Under the pieces are notes generated by a model. It did no database searches. It saw only the letters and a list, made by a program, of their open reading frames with translations, and was not told the origin of the DNA. 64,000 nucleotides of DNA, taken from SXIZ01 sp040079795. GTDB taxonomy: Bacteria > Pseudomonadota > Gammaproteobacteria > Methylococcales > Methylomonadaceae. A program made the position numbers and the translations under genes. This document shows, piece after piece, positions 53,868-63,422 of the stretch (its first letter is position 1; the number at the start of each line of letters is the position of its first letter). The stretch lies in contig JBEBJQ010000012.1 of assembly GCA_040079795.1 (NCBI GenBank), forward strand, positions 1-64,000, read 5' to 3'.

Positions 53868-55340
53868 ATGGGGATTCTAAGTTTATTGTTATGGACACCG
53901 GCATTCGGGGTCTTATTACTCGCCTTGACTCCCGCCCATTACGTTCCAATCCTTCGTGTTATTAGTGGCGGAACAGCCGCACTGACGCTGCTGTTAGCGA
54001 TTTGCGTTATGGTTCGCTACGATGCTTTTAATTCTGCCCTGCAATTTAGCGAACTGTTTATTTTAAATTCCGATTTAGGGAATACCTATGCCTTGGGAGT
54101 AGACGGTTTATCCTTACCTATGGTGTTATTGACAGGCTTGTTGACAGGCACTGCATTACTGTTATCAACCGGTATCACTGAGCACATCAAGACCTATCAT
54201 ATTTGCATTTTATTGCTTGAGTTTGGCTTGTTAGGGGTATTTCTTGCCCAGGATTGGGTGTTGTTTTATTTCTTTTGGGAAGCTACTTTGATCCCCCTGT
54301 TTTTTTTAATTGATCGTTGGGGAAGCAAACGGCGACATGGTGCCAGCCTTAATTTTTTATTGTATAACTTGGGCGGTTCTATTTTTATCCTGGTAAGTTT
54401 GTTTGCGCTGGGGGAATATATGCCCGAACAAGGGGGCTCACTGATGGGTGCGTTGGGTGAAGCAGCACAGACCATGCCGGAAAATGAGCAGGTTTTGGTA
54501 TTAATTGGCTTTTTGATTGGTTTTGGCGTCAAAATGGCGTTATTCCCTTTGCATGGTTGGTTACCGTTAGTCCATGTTGCTGCCCCCATGCCCGTTGATA
54601 TTGTATTGTCTGGGATTTTGCTCAAGATGGGTGCTTATGGCTTGTTGCGGGCGGTGGTGATGTTACCGGTTGCAGTAGAAGCTTTGCAATCGATATTGGT
54701 GTTTCTAGCCTTATTCACTATGTTGTATGGCGGTTTATTGGCATGGCGTCAAAGTGATTTAAAAGCAATGCTTGCCTATGCGTCAATTAGTCATATGGGG
54801 GTTATTTTACTCGGGATGGTGACCTTAAATTTAACGGGATTGACCGGTGCAGTTTTACAAATGACTGCCCACGGATTAATCTTCGGGGCATTGTTTCTCT
54901 TTGTGGGGTTGCTGGCTGAGCGAACCGGTACCAGCAATATTCAGGATTACAGCTCTTTATCACTGGTGATGCCGCGTTTCGCTATTTTAACTACCCTGAC
55001 TTTGTTGGCAGCAATGGGGTTGCCAGGATCCGTGGGGTTTATAGCAGAATTACATACGCTCATTGGTGGCTTTGAACGCTGGGGTGGTTGGATGGTATTT
55101 TTTAGTCTCAGTATTTTAGTTGGTGCTGTTTATACCATTCGTACCATAGGGGCGTTGTTTATGGGGCCGACTAAGCCCAATATGTTGGCACTTGTTGACA
55201 TCCAAAACCACGAGTTAGTGATTGCCAGTGCCTTAGTCTCAATTATTATGTTGTTGGGTTTTTTCCCTACGGTGCTAATTGATTTATCCGTTGCAACTTT
55301 GGCGCAAATCAACAGAATTATGACGGAACGGGTTTTATAA
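53868..55340 (+). CDS. NuoM-type proton-channel subunit, first of the DUF2309 cluster
   Basis: A 490-residue membrane protein with about 14 helices, related to complex I NuoM and Mrp-type antiporters. The key residues are kept: TM5 Glu138 (FFWEATLIP), TM7 Lys222 (GVKMALFPLHGWLP) and TM8 Lys253 (LLKMGAYGLLR). AGGA lies upstream of the ATG. It starts an operon with the DUF2309 gene 1 base after it. As no other complex I genes are here, it is a subunit of a separate ion-translocating complex, not of NADH dehydrogenase itself. Confidence 0.9.
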   Translation: MGILSLLLWTPAFGVLLLALTPAHYVPILRVISGGTAALTLLLAICVMVRYDAFNSALQFSELFILNSDLGNTYALGVDGLSLPMVLLTGLLTGTALLLSTGITEHIKTYHICILLLEFGLLGVFLAQDWVLFYFFWEATLIPLFFLIDRWGSKRRHGASLNFLLYNLGGSIFILVSLFALGEYMPEQGGSLMGALGEAAQTMPENEQVLVLIGFLIGFGVKMALFPLHGWLPLVHVAAPMPVDIVLSGILLKMGAYGLLRAVVMLPVAVEALQSILVFLALFTMLYGGLLAWRQSDLKAMLAYASISHMGVILLGMVTLNLTGLTGAVLQMTAHGLIFGALFLFVGLLAERTGTSNIQDYSSLSLVMPRFAILTTLTLLAAMGLPGSVGFIAELHTLIGGFERWGGWMVFFSLSILVGAVYTIRTIGALFMGPTKPNMLALVDIQNHELVIASALVSIIMLLGFFPTVLIDLSVATLAQINRIMTERVL

Positions 55341-55341
55341 A

Positions 55342-58300
55342 ATGCAGGTTAACGACTTGATAACTCCGGCTTTACGGCAACACATTCAAGTGGCGCTTGC
55401 AAAATTGGATCAAGTCTTACCTAAACAAGCGCCTTTGCCCTTGTTTGCCTTTCATAACCCCCTGCACGGCTATCAAGATTTACCTTTTGAGCAAGCATTG
55501 GCAGCAGCAAAGACTTTTACCGGGGGTGATGGCTATTTGCCGGAAGTAAAGTTTCGGGAACTGTATCGACAAGGACAAATCACGGATACGGATATTTATG
55601 CCGTTTTACAACAAGATGCTACCTTACAGGCACAGGAAATAGTGTTAGCCCCACCCGCTATAACCAAAGCGGCTGTTTATCGTCTTGCTATGTTGTTTGA
55701 TATGGCGCCAGTCTTACCCAGCGAATTGGCTTGGCAAATTGAAGAATTAAATACCCTGGAAAAATTTCAACCGGATATACCGGCAGCAGTGAGGCAACAG
55801 TTTCTGGGCACTGATGAGGGTGTGGCGATTGAAAAAGATCACATTGCGGCACTGTGGCAACTCATTTTAAATAGATTAGAGTTACAACAAACTTACTTAC
55901 ATCCTGAGAACATGTTGGACTTGTCCCTGGATCAGGCTGAAGGGTTGTTGGCACAACATAAAGCTTCACAAAAAAAAGTATCCTTAAAAAAAGCCACTAT
56001 GCATGAGCGCATGCGCGAAGCGGTTACCAAGACCTTCGCGATGGAGCTGGCACGTTTAGGGGAGGATATGAGTTTACGCAATTTGATGATGGATTTATCC
56101 GGTATCGATATTTTAGACTTTGTGCGCCCGCAGATTATCCGATTATGTAGTTCTGGCTTGGATGAGGGCTTAGCGCCCTGGCAATTACCCGGGCGAAACA
56201 CCGTCGGTATTTACGCTGCCTGGCGGGTAGTGGCAGGTTTGGATATTAATCCGTTCTTACAGGAATTGCCCGACTGGCAGGAGATTATCGCCGAGTTACC
56301 CGATAACCCCGAAGCGGCGATTATTCTGCAACTAGCGCATTTTGGAATTCCCCAAACGCAATGGGAAGGCTATTTGCGTTGTTTGGCATTGGAAATACCA
56401 GGCTGGGCAGGAATGTTTAACTGGCGCGAACATCATCCTGAATACACGCCTTTAAATGATGCTAAACCAACCCTTGCAGACTATTTAGCGATTCGTCTGA
56501 CGTTGGATCGCCTATGGCTAAATCAAATTTGTCGTGATACCTGGCAAATTGAAGCGACTCTGGATAGTTTACAAAATTATTTTCGTAAATATTCTTCCGA
56601 ATATTTGGTGCGTCGATACCTGTTTCGGGGGGAGCTGCCTGAGTATCTGGTTCAACAGGCGGAAGCGCTGGCTTTAAGTGCCGGGAAAGAGCAATATAAC
56701 CGTAATGATTGGCAAAATCTGGCCGACATCGTCTGGACTTGGCAAGGAAGCGCAATGACCAATAGCCGTCCGATGCACTCGGTGTATGATAGTGCTTGGC
56801 AATTATTCCGTTTGTGCCAACACTTAGGGCTAAGCGCCCAACATTTATCTGCGGTTAACAAAGTCGAGTTAGAAAGTTTGCTCATCGCATTGGCAGAGTT
56901 TAACCCTGCTCGCCGGAGCCATATATGGCTGAGAGCCTATGAACGGCATTATCGTGAAAACCTATTACAAACCCTGCATATTAATTATGCCCGAAAGCAT
57001 TGGATAAAAACCGAAAGCAGCTTGGATGCACAGTTTATTACGGGCATGGACAGTCATACAGAAAGCTTGCGCCGGTTGCTGGAGACGGGATGCTCGTCCA
57101 TTGAGACCTATGGCGTAGCAGGGTTTTTAAGTCGTGTTGAGCCAAAAGTTAGAAGTTCGCATGCTACCGGAACGGAATCTGTATCTGATTCGTCTAAAGT
57201 CTATTCCCCCAAATATAATTTATCGCAAATTTTAGGCAGGCTATGGCGTCACAGCCTCAGGGGAAATTTGTTGTTATCGCCTTTGTTAATGGTCATTGCA
57301 GCGCCTTTTATGTTCTTGGACTTATTGACAAAGTTTTTTTTGCCGCTTAAGCAACAATCCATTGTGAGTAAGCTTAGCGAGAGTTTTAATGCCATTTTTA
57401 AGCCTAATACATTGCTTACTAAAGCAGAATCAGTAAATGCTCAAGTTATAACGCCCGAATCAATCGCTGAACTAGCAACTTTATTACAGACTATTGGGCT
57501 CACGAAGCATTTTAGCCCGTTGGTGGTTTTTATGGGGCAGGTATCCAGTAGTGTCAATAATAATTATTTTGCGGCTTATGCGTTTGGGATAGATGCTCTG
57601 CAACAAAATGGTAGCAGCGCCGCGGAGATTGCCTCGCTGGCTAATCGTGCTGAGGTTCGGGCGCAGCTGGCCGAGTGCGGCATCATTATCCCTGTGGATA
57701 CCTGGTTTATTGGGGCAGAATACGCTAGCGGTAGTGAAAGTATGGCCTGGTATAACCTGGACGCATTGCCGGTTGAGGCTCAATTGGCGGCTAAAAAAAT
57801 ACAGGCGGATTGTGAGCTGGCAATCCAGCGATTAGCGCAGGAACGTACCCAACAGATCGCCTCGATGGCTTCAAACCCAAGCACTAAACAAGCTTTGCGG
57901 CGGCTAAGAATGCGAGCGGCTGGTTTTTCACAAGTTTGTACTGCTTACGCCTTTACTGGCGTTACTGCGGCGGTTATCGGTAGACGCGCACTTACGCGAG
58001 GGCTATTTTTGGATCCTGGCGTTTTTTTAGCGGCGTATGAACCCACTCAGGATATTAAGGGTGATCTTCTAGAGCGGTTATTATTAACAGTTGTACCTGC
58101 ACTTACCGCAATGAATTTGGCCTATTACTTTGCAAGCGTTGATAACCAAAGGTTCGGTAGTGGCAACACTATTTTGCATAATGCTATAGGCCAATTAGGG
58201 GTTATGGAAGGAGCAAGCAGTGATTTACGCGTTGGTTTACCCAAACAAATGACCGGGCAACATACCGCGATGCGATTACAATTGGTGGTTGAATCCAAAA

Positions 58301-58548
58301 TTGAGTTGCTGGAACAGCTGTTCACTCGGCAGCCACACTTACAGCAATTGATTCATAACGGCTGGTTACAATTAAATATGCAAGATCCTGAAACCGGTGT
58401 TATTTCGATATTTGGCGTAGATCAACAGTTCAGTCCTTGGCAACCGGATGGGGCTGTTTTACCGGTTTCTGCAAGGGTGACCGAAGCTGATGCGGCTTCT
58501 GATCGGCCTTTTAAGTCCGCTTTTTTTATAGCGCCTGCGCATGGATAG
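55342..58548 (+). CDS. DUF2309/DabA-like protein lacking the zinc site
   Basis: A 1068-residue member of the DUF2309 (UPF0753, DabA) family. Family motifs include LFAFHNPLHGYQDLPFEQAL near residue 35, LRAYERHYRENLL, ETYGVAGFL, IPVDTWFIGA, and LVVESKIELLEQLF near the end. In Halothiobacillus DabA, Cys351, Asp353, His524 and Cys539 bind zinc. The matching positions here are Gly568, Asp570, Gln733 and Phe748; the last two keep the same 15-residue spacing. The CxDxR-type motif reads GMDSH. Carbonic-anhydrase-like chemistry is therefore unlikely by the known mechanism. It is longer than usual at the N-terminus and overlaps the next gene. Confidence 0.88.
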   Translation: MQVNDLITPALRQHIQVALAKLDQVLPKQAPLPLFAFHNPLHGYQDLPFEQALAAAKTFTGGDGYLPEVKFRELYRQGQITDTDIYAVLQQDATLQAQEIVLAPPAITKAAVYRLAMLFDMAPVLPSELAWQIEELNTLEKFQPDIPAAVRQQFLGTDEGVAIEKDHIAALWQLILNRLELQQTYLHPENMLDLSLDQAEGLLAQHKASQKKVSLKKATMHERMREAVTKTFAMELARLGEDMSLRNLMMDLSGIDILDFVRPQIIRLCSSGLDEGLAPWQLPGRNTVGIYAAWRVVAGLDINPFLQELPDWQEIIAELPDNPEAAIILQLAHFGIPQTQWEGYLRCLALEIPGWAGMFNWREHHPEYTPLNDAKPTLADYLAIRLTLDRLWLNQICRDTWQIEATLDSLQNYFRKYSSEYLVRRYLFRGELPEYLVQQAEALALSAGKEQYNRNDWQNLADIVWTWQGSAMTNSRPMHSVYDSAWQLFRLCQHLGLSAQHLSAVNKVELESLLIALAEFNPARRSHIWLRAYERHYRENLLQTLHINYARKHWIKTESSLDAQFITGMDSHTESLRRLLETGCSSIETYGVAGFLSRVEPKVRSSHATGTESVSDSSKVYSPKYNLSQILGRLWRHSLRGNLLLSPLLMVIAAPFMFLDLLTKFFLPLKQQSIVSKLSESFNAIFKPNTLLTKAESVNAQVITPESIAELATLLQTIGLTKHFSPLVVFMGQVSSSVNNNYFAAYAFGIDALQQNGSSAAEIASLANRAEVRAQLAECGIIIPVDTWFIGAEYASGSESMAWYNLDALPVEAQLAAKKIQADCELAIQRLAQERTQQIASMASNPSTKQALRRLRMRAAGFSQVCTAYAFTGVTAAVIGRRALTRGLFLDPGVFLAAYEPTQDIKGDLLERLLLTVVPALTAMNLAYYFASVDNQRFGSGNTILHNAIGQLGVMEGASSDLRVGLPKQMTGQHTAMRLQLVVESKIELLEQLFTRQPHLQQLIHNGWLQLNMQDPETGVISIFGVDQQFSPWQPDGAVLPVSARVTEADAASDRPFKSAFFIAPAHG

Positions 58549-60103
58549 TGTCGTTGTTGTTATACCATTACTGCCGTTACTCGCTGCACTAATCATTGGT
58601 ATAGGTCAACTGCCTGGGATATTTTGCGGGAAGGCGCAGGAAGCATTTACCGCCAAATTGTCTTTAAGTGCCCTGACTTTAGTCCTCCTGGCAAGCTTTA
58701 GTTTAATCATTGCGGAACAACTGGGTAAAAGCACTGGGAATTATTTTGCGGGTATTTGGTTAAAGTCTGAAGCTTTAACTATTTCGCTTAATTTTATAAC
58801 AGCGGGGTTTAATATTCAGGTAACGCTATTCTCTGCGTTGCTACTGTTGCTAATTGTACGCCTTTCAATTAACCAACTTCAGCTTGAGACAGGTTATCAC
58901 CGCTATTTTATGGCGTTGAATGGTTTTGCCGGGGCGCTGTTCTTATTGCTATTGTCAGATAACCTGTTGCTTATTTTTATCGGCTGGTATGTCACCAGTC
59001 TATGCGCTTATATTTTGATTGCTTATGCCTTTGATCAGCCGGTGGCAGCGATTAACGCTACCCGGGTATTTTTAACACATCGACTCGGGGATGCTGGTTT
59101 TCTTTTGGGTATTGGTTTAAGTTATAGCTGGATAGGGTCGTTTAATTTGACGGATTTAATTCAAGCGGTGGGTGACTTAGAGCTGAATGAATCGACTATT
59201 CTGGCCTTGTGTTTTGCCATTGCAGCTTGTGCCAGATCAGCGCAAATACCCTTTTCCCCCTGGTTGGCTAGGGCTATGGAAGGGCCGACCGCGAGCACCG
59301 CGGTTTTTTTTGGTGCCTTATTCACTCACAGTGGCATTTTTTTGCTTATTACTCTGCGCAGTGTGCTGCTGCAATCTCCTATCGCCATGACCATCCTGGT
59401 GGTGCTGGGGGCATTGACTGCGCTGTATAGTTGGGTGGTATCCCTAACCCAAACGGATATTAAAAGCGCCTTGAGCTTTGCCATCAGTGGTCAACTGGGT
59501 CTCATTGCCGTCGAGTGTGGCCTTGGTTATTGGCAGTTGGCAGTCTTGCACTCCTTGGTGCATATGTTAGTGCGTACTTATCAATTGCTTCATACACCTG
59601 GTTTTTTACAACAAACGCAGGGCATTCCGGTCTCACCTTTGATGCCGGTGCTGGCTAAAATGCGCTGGGCTTATGTGGTATCGTTGCAGCGTTTTTGGCT
59701 GGATCCTTTAACAGATTGGTTGTTAGTTAATCCAGTTTTACGCCTGGGTAAAGACTTAAGTTATTTTGACGATCACATTGTCAATGTTTTGATGGGTGTT
59801 CCTACGCCCGCGATGAATGCTTTAGCCACTTTGGCACAATTGGAAGAACAGCGTATGGGTGTGCAATTGGAAAATGAGGGCGATAGTTTTGCGCGGGGAA
59901 ACGGTTTGGCGGGTAAGTTGGCTGAAAGCATGGCGTTGATATTACAGTGGATTGAGCAACGCCTAGTGATGCAAGGTTTTCATGGCGGCACTATCCGCTA
60001 CGGACAGCAGGTAGGGATGATTACCAATCGTATTGAGCAACTTTTAGTACGGCCTCGTTACCTGTCATTGTTTGTCTTCATCACTTTGCTCGTGGTTTTT
60101 TAA
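58541..60103 (+). CDS. NuoL/DabB-like proton-channel subunit with altered TM5 glutamate
   Basis: A 520-residue multi-helix membrane protein of the NuoL/DabB branch, shorter than complex I NuoL and without its long lateral helix. In NuoL the TM5 motif GWEGVGLCSY holds an essential Glu; here it reads GWYVTSLCAY with Tyr150. The TM7 Lys is Arg232 (ARSAQIPFSPWLARAMEGPT). The later DIK motif is kept (Lys308). It overlaps the DUF2309 gene by eight bases, the normal DabA-DabB type of pairing, so the two proteins probably bind each other. Confidence 0.87.
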   Translation: MDSVVVVIPLLPLLAALIIGIGQLPGIFCGKAQEAFTAKLSLSALTLVLLASFSLIIAEQLGKSTGNYFAGIWLKSEALTISLNFITAGFNIQVTLFSALLLLLIVRLSINQLQLETGYHRYFMALNGFAGALFLLLLSDNLLLIFIGWYVTSLCAYILIAYAFDQPVAAINATRVFLTHRLGDAGFLLGIGLSYSWIGSFNLTDLIQAVGDLELNESTILALCFAIAACARSAQIPFSPWLARAMEGPTASTAVFFGALFTHSGIFLLITLRSVLLQSPIAMTILVVLGALTALYSWVVSLTQTDIKSALSFAISGQLGLIAVECGLGYWQLAVLHSLVHMLVRTYQLLHTPGFLQQTQGIPVSPLMPVLAKMRWAYVVSLQRFWLDPLTDWLLVNPVLRLGKDLSYFDDHIVNVLMGVPTPAMNALATLAQLEEQRMGVQLENEGDSFARGNGLAGKLAESMALILQWIEQRLVMQGFHGGTIRYGQQVGMITNRIEQLLVRPRYLSLFVFITLLVVF

Positions 60104-60110
60104 GGCAGTT

Positions 60111-61757
60111 ATGGATATTACGGTAATGTTTTGGTTCGAATCGGCGCGGGTGCCGATTTTGACCCTAATGACCCTGTTACCCCTTGCAGCCATGATCGCC
60201 ATCTTGATTGCAGATTCAGCCATACTCACCGTTTTTTTCGCCTATGCGGGTATTCTAAGTACGGGTTTACTAAGCAGCTATTTATTGCTCTTATTCGATG
60301 CAGGGAATACTGGCATACAACTTGCCGAACAAGTACATTTTTTGGGTTTAAGTTACAGCGTTGGCGTGGATGGCGCCAATGTATTATTTATTCCATTGAC
60401 CACCTTACTCACTCTGTTAGCGCTTATTTACCTGCGGAGCACACGTTACGCCACAGACAGCAATATACTTGCCTGCCTGTTGGGCTATGAAACTATCCTG
60501 ATAGGTGCCTTTTCTGCGCTGAATGCCATGCAATTTTGGATGTGGAGTTGTTTGGAATTAGCCCCGGTAGTGTATTTTACGTTGGCTACAGGTACCGGTA
60601 GTCGGCGTCGTGAAGCGGTAAAAATAGTGTTACAGTTTTGGGGAGGTGGTTTATTACTGACCTTGGCGGGTTTTTTATTGTTAGGCTTAGGTCTTGAAAA
60701 CACTGACGAACCGCTCAGTTTTGATTGGCTGACTTTGGCACAGAATGAAGCGCCCTTTATGAATGAGACGCTCATTTTTATTCTGTTGATGTATGGTTTT
60801 GCTGTACGTATGCCTTTGTTTCCATTTCACGCTTGGTTGCCTTTGTTAGCTGAACAAGGGGGGGTTGTGACCAGCGGTATTTTTATCGTTGGTTTAAAAT
60901 TAGGCGTCTATGCCATTATCCGTTTTGTCATTCCGCTGTTACCGGGGGTTAGTGAAGAATGGTCTGGCTTAGTGGTAGCGATGGGCTTAATAGGGCTTTT
61001 TTATGGCGCCATTTTAGGGTTAATGCAAAATAACCTGCGTAGGCTGTTAGCGTTTGTGGTTATTAGCCAAGCCGGCATATTGATACTCGGAGTTTTCAGT
61101 TTTGAGGTCGCCGGGGTAGAAGGCAGCTTATTACTGAGTCTCGCCTACGGATTGGCGGGGACCGGTTTGTTGTTCAGTGCCGGATTTATTGCCCAACATA
61201 CTCAAACCACCTTTTTGTTGCGGTTAGGCGGATTATTTGACAGCTACGCCGTCATGGGCTTGTTATTTTTATTTTCTGCGCTCTGCGCTATGGCAATGCC
61301 CGGAACGCCAGGGTTTAATGCCGGGCATATGCTGATTGAAGGGGTTGTAGAAAAGAATGGCTGGATTATTGCCCTGCTTATTGGGATCGGTAATTTTTTG
61401 GTGGCGGTGATGCTGTTATGGGCTTTTCAACGGATATTTCTGGTTGAGGCGCAACGTAGCATTAAAGTCAATTATCGCCCGCAAACGGTTAAGTATGAGT
61501 GGCTCATTACTGCCATGATCAGTAGCTTATTACTGGCGACCGGTTTTTATAGTGCGCCTTGGCATACTTTAATTGATACTGCCACTGGTACCATTGGTAA
61601 ATATTTTTATTTTCGTAACGCCATATACAATGATGAGCTGCTTAACAACACCCCAGGCCTTAATGAAATGAGCCTTCCTGACGATGAAGGGATTGAAAGT
61701 ATCGAGCCGTTGTTAGAGGATAATGCCGTGGATGACAAGGATAGTTCCCATGAGTGA
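60111..61757 (+). CDS. divergent NuoM-type subunit with TM7 Lys to Arg
   Basis: A 548-residue membrane protein of about 14 helices related to NuoM. TM5 Glu149 (SCLELAPVVYF) and TM8 Lys263 (GLKLGVYAIIR) are present, but the TM7 residue is Arg233 in FAVRMPLFPFHAWLP. The usual HTEAPT segment after it is replaced by LAEQGG. A 40-residue acidic hydrophilic tail ends the protein. ATG at 60111 is used; a start at 60072 would overlap the preceding gene. It overlaps the next gene by eight bases. Confidence 0.85.
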   Translation: MDITVMFWFESARVPILTLMTLLPLAAMIAILIADSAILTVFFAYAGILSTGLLSSYLLLLFDAGNTGIQLAEQVHFLGLSYSVGVDGANVLFIPLTTLLTLLALIYLRSTRYATDSNILACLLGYETILIGAFSALNAMQFWMWSCLELAPVVYFTLATGTGSRRREAVKIVLQFWGGGLLLTLAGFLLLGLGLENTDEPLSFDWLTLAQNEAPFMNETLIFILLMYGFAVRMPLFPFHAWLPLLAEQGGVVTSGIFIVGLKLGVYAIIRFVIPLLPGVSEEWSGLVVAMGLIGLFYGAILGLMQNNLRRLLAFVVISQAGILILGVFSFEVAGVEGSLLLSLAYGLAGTGLLFSAGFIAQHTQTTFLLRLGGLFDSYAVMGLLFLFSALCAMAMPGTPGFNAGHMLIEGVVEKNGWIIALLIGIGNFLVAVMLLWAFQRIFLVEAQRSIKVNYRPQTVKYEWLITAMISSLLLATGFYSAPWHTLIDTATGTIGKYFYFRNAIYNDELLNNTPGLNEMSLPDDEGIESIEPLLEDNAVDDKDSSHE

Positions 61758-63270
61758 AGCTGGTATGCCCATTTTAAGCACCCTGATTGTATTGCCATTA
61801 TTAACGGCCATGTCACTTGGCTTTGTGCCTTCCCGGCAACTGGCAAAGCAAATTACCCTCGCCGTAGCAATTATTGAATTATTGTTAACTTTAGGCGTTG
61901 TTAAACTTTTTAACGCCCAAAGTGATATTTTGCAATTGGTTGAGCAATATACTTGGATAGAGCTCCTGAATATTCACTTTGAAGTGGGGGTTGATGGTAT
62001 TTCCATGTTGTTCTTACCCTGCTCAGCCCTTGTAATGCTAATGTTGATTATTTCCGCCTGGAACTCAGTGCAATATTTCCGGCGCTTGCATTTTGCACTC
62101 CTAATGGCCTTGGAAGGCATCCTGATGGGGGTGTTTTGTGCAACCGATATGATCTTGTTTTTTTTATTCTGGGAGCTGACTTTACCAGTGATTTTTTTTC
62201 TTATCGGTCTCTGGGGAATAGGTCCACAAAGACGGGGAGCCGCCTTAAAATATAGCCTTTTTATGCTATTTGGTAGCGTTCCCTTGCTGATTGCAATCAC
62301 TATGTTGGCGATAAACCATGCCACTCAGGTTGGGGGTAATATTCCGCAGGATTTGGCGTTTAGCTTTCCAGTGCTCTTGGCAACTCCTGTTGAAGATGGC
62401 TTGCAGCCGATTATTTTTTTACTATTGTTAACGGGTTTCGCTATAAAAGCGCCCTTAGTGCCTTTTCACACCTGGTTGCCTACTTTAAGCATGGAAGCGC
62501 CTACCCAAATGACGGCCTTATTAGTGGGTTTAAAATTGGGACTGTATGGCATATTGCGTTATGCCATGACTTTAGCGCCCTCCGCAGCAGTTCAATACAG
62601 CTGGGTTTTAGGGGTTTTGGGGGCGATAACCCTTATGTATGCTGCCTTTATTGCTTTACAACAATCCAATTTACGCCGCTTGCTCGCATATGCCAGCATT
62701 AGTCAGGCGGGCTTAGTGGTCGTCGGGATTACCTCTTTAAATATGCAGGGTATTCAAGGGGCATTGTTACAGTTGTTAAGCTTTACCTTGGTGTCGACTG
62801 GCTTGATGTTACTGACAGGGTTTATTCAAAATCGATTGGGAAGTACCGATATTATCCATCTCGGTGGTTTGGCAAAGGTAATACCCAAGCTGACAGGTTT
62901 TTATTTTTTGTTTGCATTTGCCACTATTGGTGCTCCCGGTAGCAGCAGTTTTCCAGCTGAATTTCTACTAATGGTTAGTGCGCTTACCTCCCACCCCAGC
63001 TTGGGTATCACCGCATTAGTTGCGGCGGTTATCAGCTCCGCCTGTCTGTTGGTGTTTTCTCGGCGTGCATTTTTAGGCCCTATCGTGCATGCCGGTGTTG
63101 AAAAGCTACAAGACTTACGTCCGCGTGAATTCATCCTGTTAAGTATTCCAGCCTTACTGTTACTTATTTTTGGGATTTTTCCGGACACCCTTTTAGAATG
63201 CCAGAGAGTGACTACCGAAACCTGGTTGTTGCGTTTGGTTAATCAGCCGATTGTTGCTATTGCTGAATAA
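61750..63270 (+). CDS. NuoM-type proton-channel subunit, last of the DUF2309 cluster
   Basis: A 506-residue NuoM-like subunit with all main channel residues: TM5 Glu142 (LFWELTLPVIFFLI), TM7 Lys233 (FAIKAPLVPFHTWLP) and TM8 Lys262 (GLKLGLYGILR). ATG at 61750 overlaps the stop of the preceding gene; a longer frame from 61723 would overlap more. It ends a five-gene operon. No NuoN, NuoK, NuoJ or peripheral-arm genes are found. Confidence 0.9.
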   Translation: MSEAGMPILSTLIVLPLLTAMSLGFVPSRQLAKQITLAVAIIELLLTLGVVKLFNAQSDILQLVEQYTWIELLNIHFEVGVDGISMLFLPCSALVMLMLIISAWNSVQYFRRLHFALLMALEGILMGVFCATDMILFFLFWELTLPVIFFLIGLWGIGPQRRGAALKYSLFMLFGSVPLLIAITMLAINHATQVGGNIPQDLAFSFPVLLATPVEDGLQPIIFLLLLTGFAIKAPLVPFHTWLPTLSMEAPTQMTALLVGLKLGLYGILRYAMTLAPSAAVQYSWVLGVLGAITLMYAAFIALQQSNLRRLLAYASISQAGLVVVGITSLNMQGIQGALLQLLSFTLVSTGLMLLTGFIQNRLGSTDIIHLGGLAKVIPKLTGFYFLFAFATIGAPGSSSFPAEFLLMVSALTSHPSLGITALVAAVISSACLLVFSRRAFLGPIVHAGVEKLQDLRPREFILLSIPALLLLIFGIFPDTLLECQRVTTETWLLRLVNQPIVAIAE

Positions 63271-63422
63271 CGCATGTCTGGCTTTTAACGCTCATCTTTT
63301 ATTGTATCCGCTTGGATTCGTAGATGTGTTATGCCTTGATTAGTAAGCTTTTTAGGCATCCTTATTTCAGGGTTATCTGTTTAACCTTAGATAACTATAT
63401 TTAGCGCTCAGGTTGCTAATAT

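Noticed and set aside
53868..63270. Reading the cluster as part of respiratory complex I
   Set aside because: No NuoA-K or peripheral-arm genes other than L/M-type are present, and the DUF2309 gene sits inside the operon.
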